From Pseudomonas izuensis (GTDB taxonomy: Bacteria; Pseudomonadota; Gammaproteobacteria; Pseudomonadales; Pseudomonadaceae): a DNA stretch of 64,000 nt. The DNA lies in the NCBI RefSeq assembly GCF_009861505.1, contig NZ_WTFT01000019.1:78532-142531 (forward strand), written 5' to 3'. This document shows, piece by piece, positions 63,885 through 64,000 of the stretch (positions are counted from its first letter, which is position 1; every line of letters starts with the position of its first letter). The notes under the pieces were generated by a model. It was not told the DNA's origin and searched no databases. It was given only the letters and a program-made list of their open reading frames with translations. The translations under genes were made by a program, and so were the position numbers.

Positions 63885-63997
63885 AACTGATCGCGAGATC
63901 AGTCGATAGACCAAGGGACCTTAGGTCGGTCTCCTGGACTATCTCCTCATCAGGCTAATCACGGTTTTTGACCCGGCTTTTTGCCGGGTCTTTTTTT
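63885..63997 (+). ncRNA. prrF: PrrF iron-responsive small RNA
   Basis: About 113-nt RNA that down-regulates mRNAs of iron-using proteins under iron starvation. The 5' hairpin CTGATC-GCGA-GATCAG (63887-63902) and the conserved single-stranded core GGACTATCTCCTCATCAGGC followed by TAATCACGGTTTTTG match the PrrF family as I remember it. A Fur box and promoter precede it, and a strong terminator ends it. P. aeruginosa has tandem prrF1-prrF2; only one copy is seen before the window ends. Confidence 0.92.
63970..63997 (+). terminator. Terminator of prrF
   Basis: GACCCGGC-TTTTT-GCCGGGTC hairpin followed by seven T. Confidence 0.93.
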
Positions 63998-64000
63998 GCC

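Overview
The window is a chromosomal segment of a Pseudomonas of the fluorescens group. The gene orders hflD-purB, nuoABCDEFGHIJKLMN with fused nuoCD, cysS/glnS-ppiB-lpxH and the liu (leucine/isovalerate) genes are typical of the genus. The same is true of a CrcZ/CrcY-family sRNA, a PrrF sRNA, and many REP doublets built around GTAGGAGCGAGC...GCTCGCGAT. Coding density is high, and no phage, insertion sequence, CRISPR array, rRNA or tRNA was seen.

Layout. 1-4.8 kb: end of hflD, purB, the ribosomal oxygenase roxA, an acetyltransferase and a small secretin-N-domain protein. 5.3-6.6 kb: isocitrate lyase aceA. 7.3-22.2 kb: complete NADH dehydrogenase I operon (13 genes) with a terminator-like hairpin between nuoF and nuoG. 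22.4-23.1 kb: a HigB2/HigA2-type toxin-antitoxin pair. 23.3-29.3 kb (minus strand): a six-gene ABC importer laid out like the rhizobial glycerol transporter GlpSTPQUV. It lies behind a sigma-54 promoter and is divergent from an AcoR-like sigma-54 activator (29.7-31.5 kb). 31.7-36.3 kb: cysS, glnS, ppiB, lpxH. 36.4-41.2 kb (minus): a MarR-controlled tripartite efflux operon with twin perfect palindromic operators. 41.5-47.6 kb (minus): tamB, tamA and an acetyltransferase. 47.9-50.2 kb: exonuclease III and a PstS-OmpA-type periplasmic protein. 50.4-52.7 kb: acyl-CoA dehydrogenase and a divergent LysR regulator.

52.9-62.6 kb: a leucine/isovalerate (liu) region split into liuR-liuE and liuABCD. 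Between the halves lie a CrcY-type sRNA, with a CbrB-like upstream site and a sigma-54 promoter, and a minus-strand acyl-CoA ligase that shares two LiuR-type palindromes with liuA. The catabolic genes and a carbon-catabolite-repression RNA therefore share one locus. 62.7-64 kb: a phage-type S24 repressor, a small DUF3077-like protein and a Fur-controlled PrrF sRNA.

Most notable observations: the S24 repressor lacks both catalytic dyad residues and the usual Ala-Gly cleavage pair, so it looks cleavage-proof. The two ATPases of the ABC importer carry complementary defects (one lacks the H-loop histidine, the other the LSGGQ signature), predicting one canonical and one degenerate ATP site. Regulatory calls are from reading the sequence by eye; none was tested by search or folding software.
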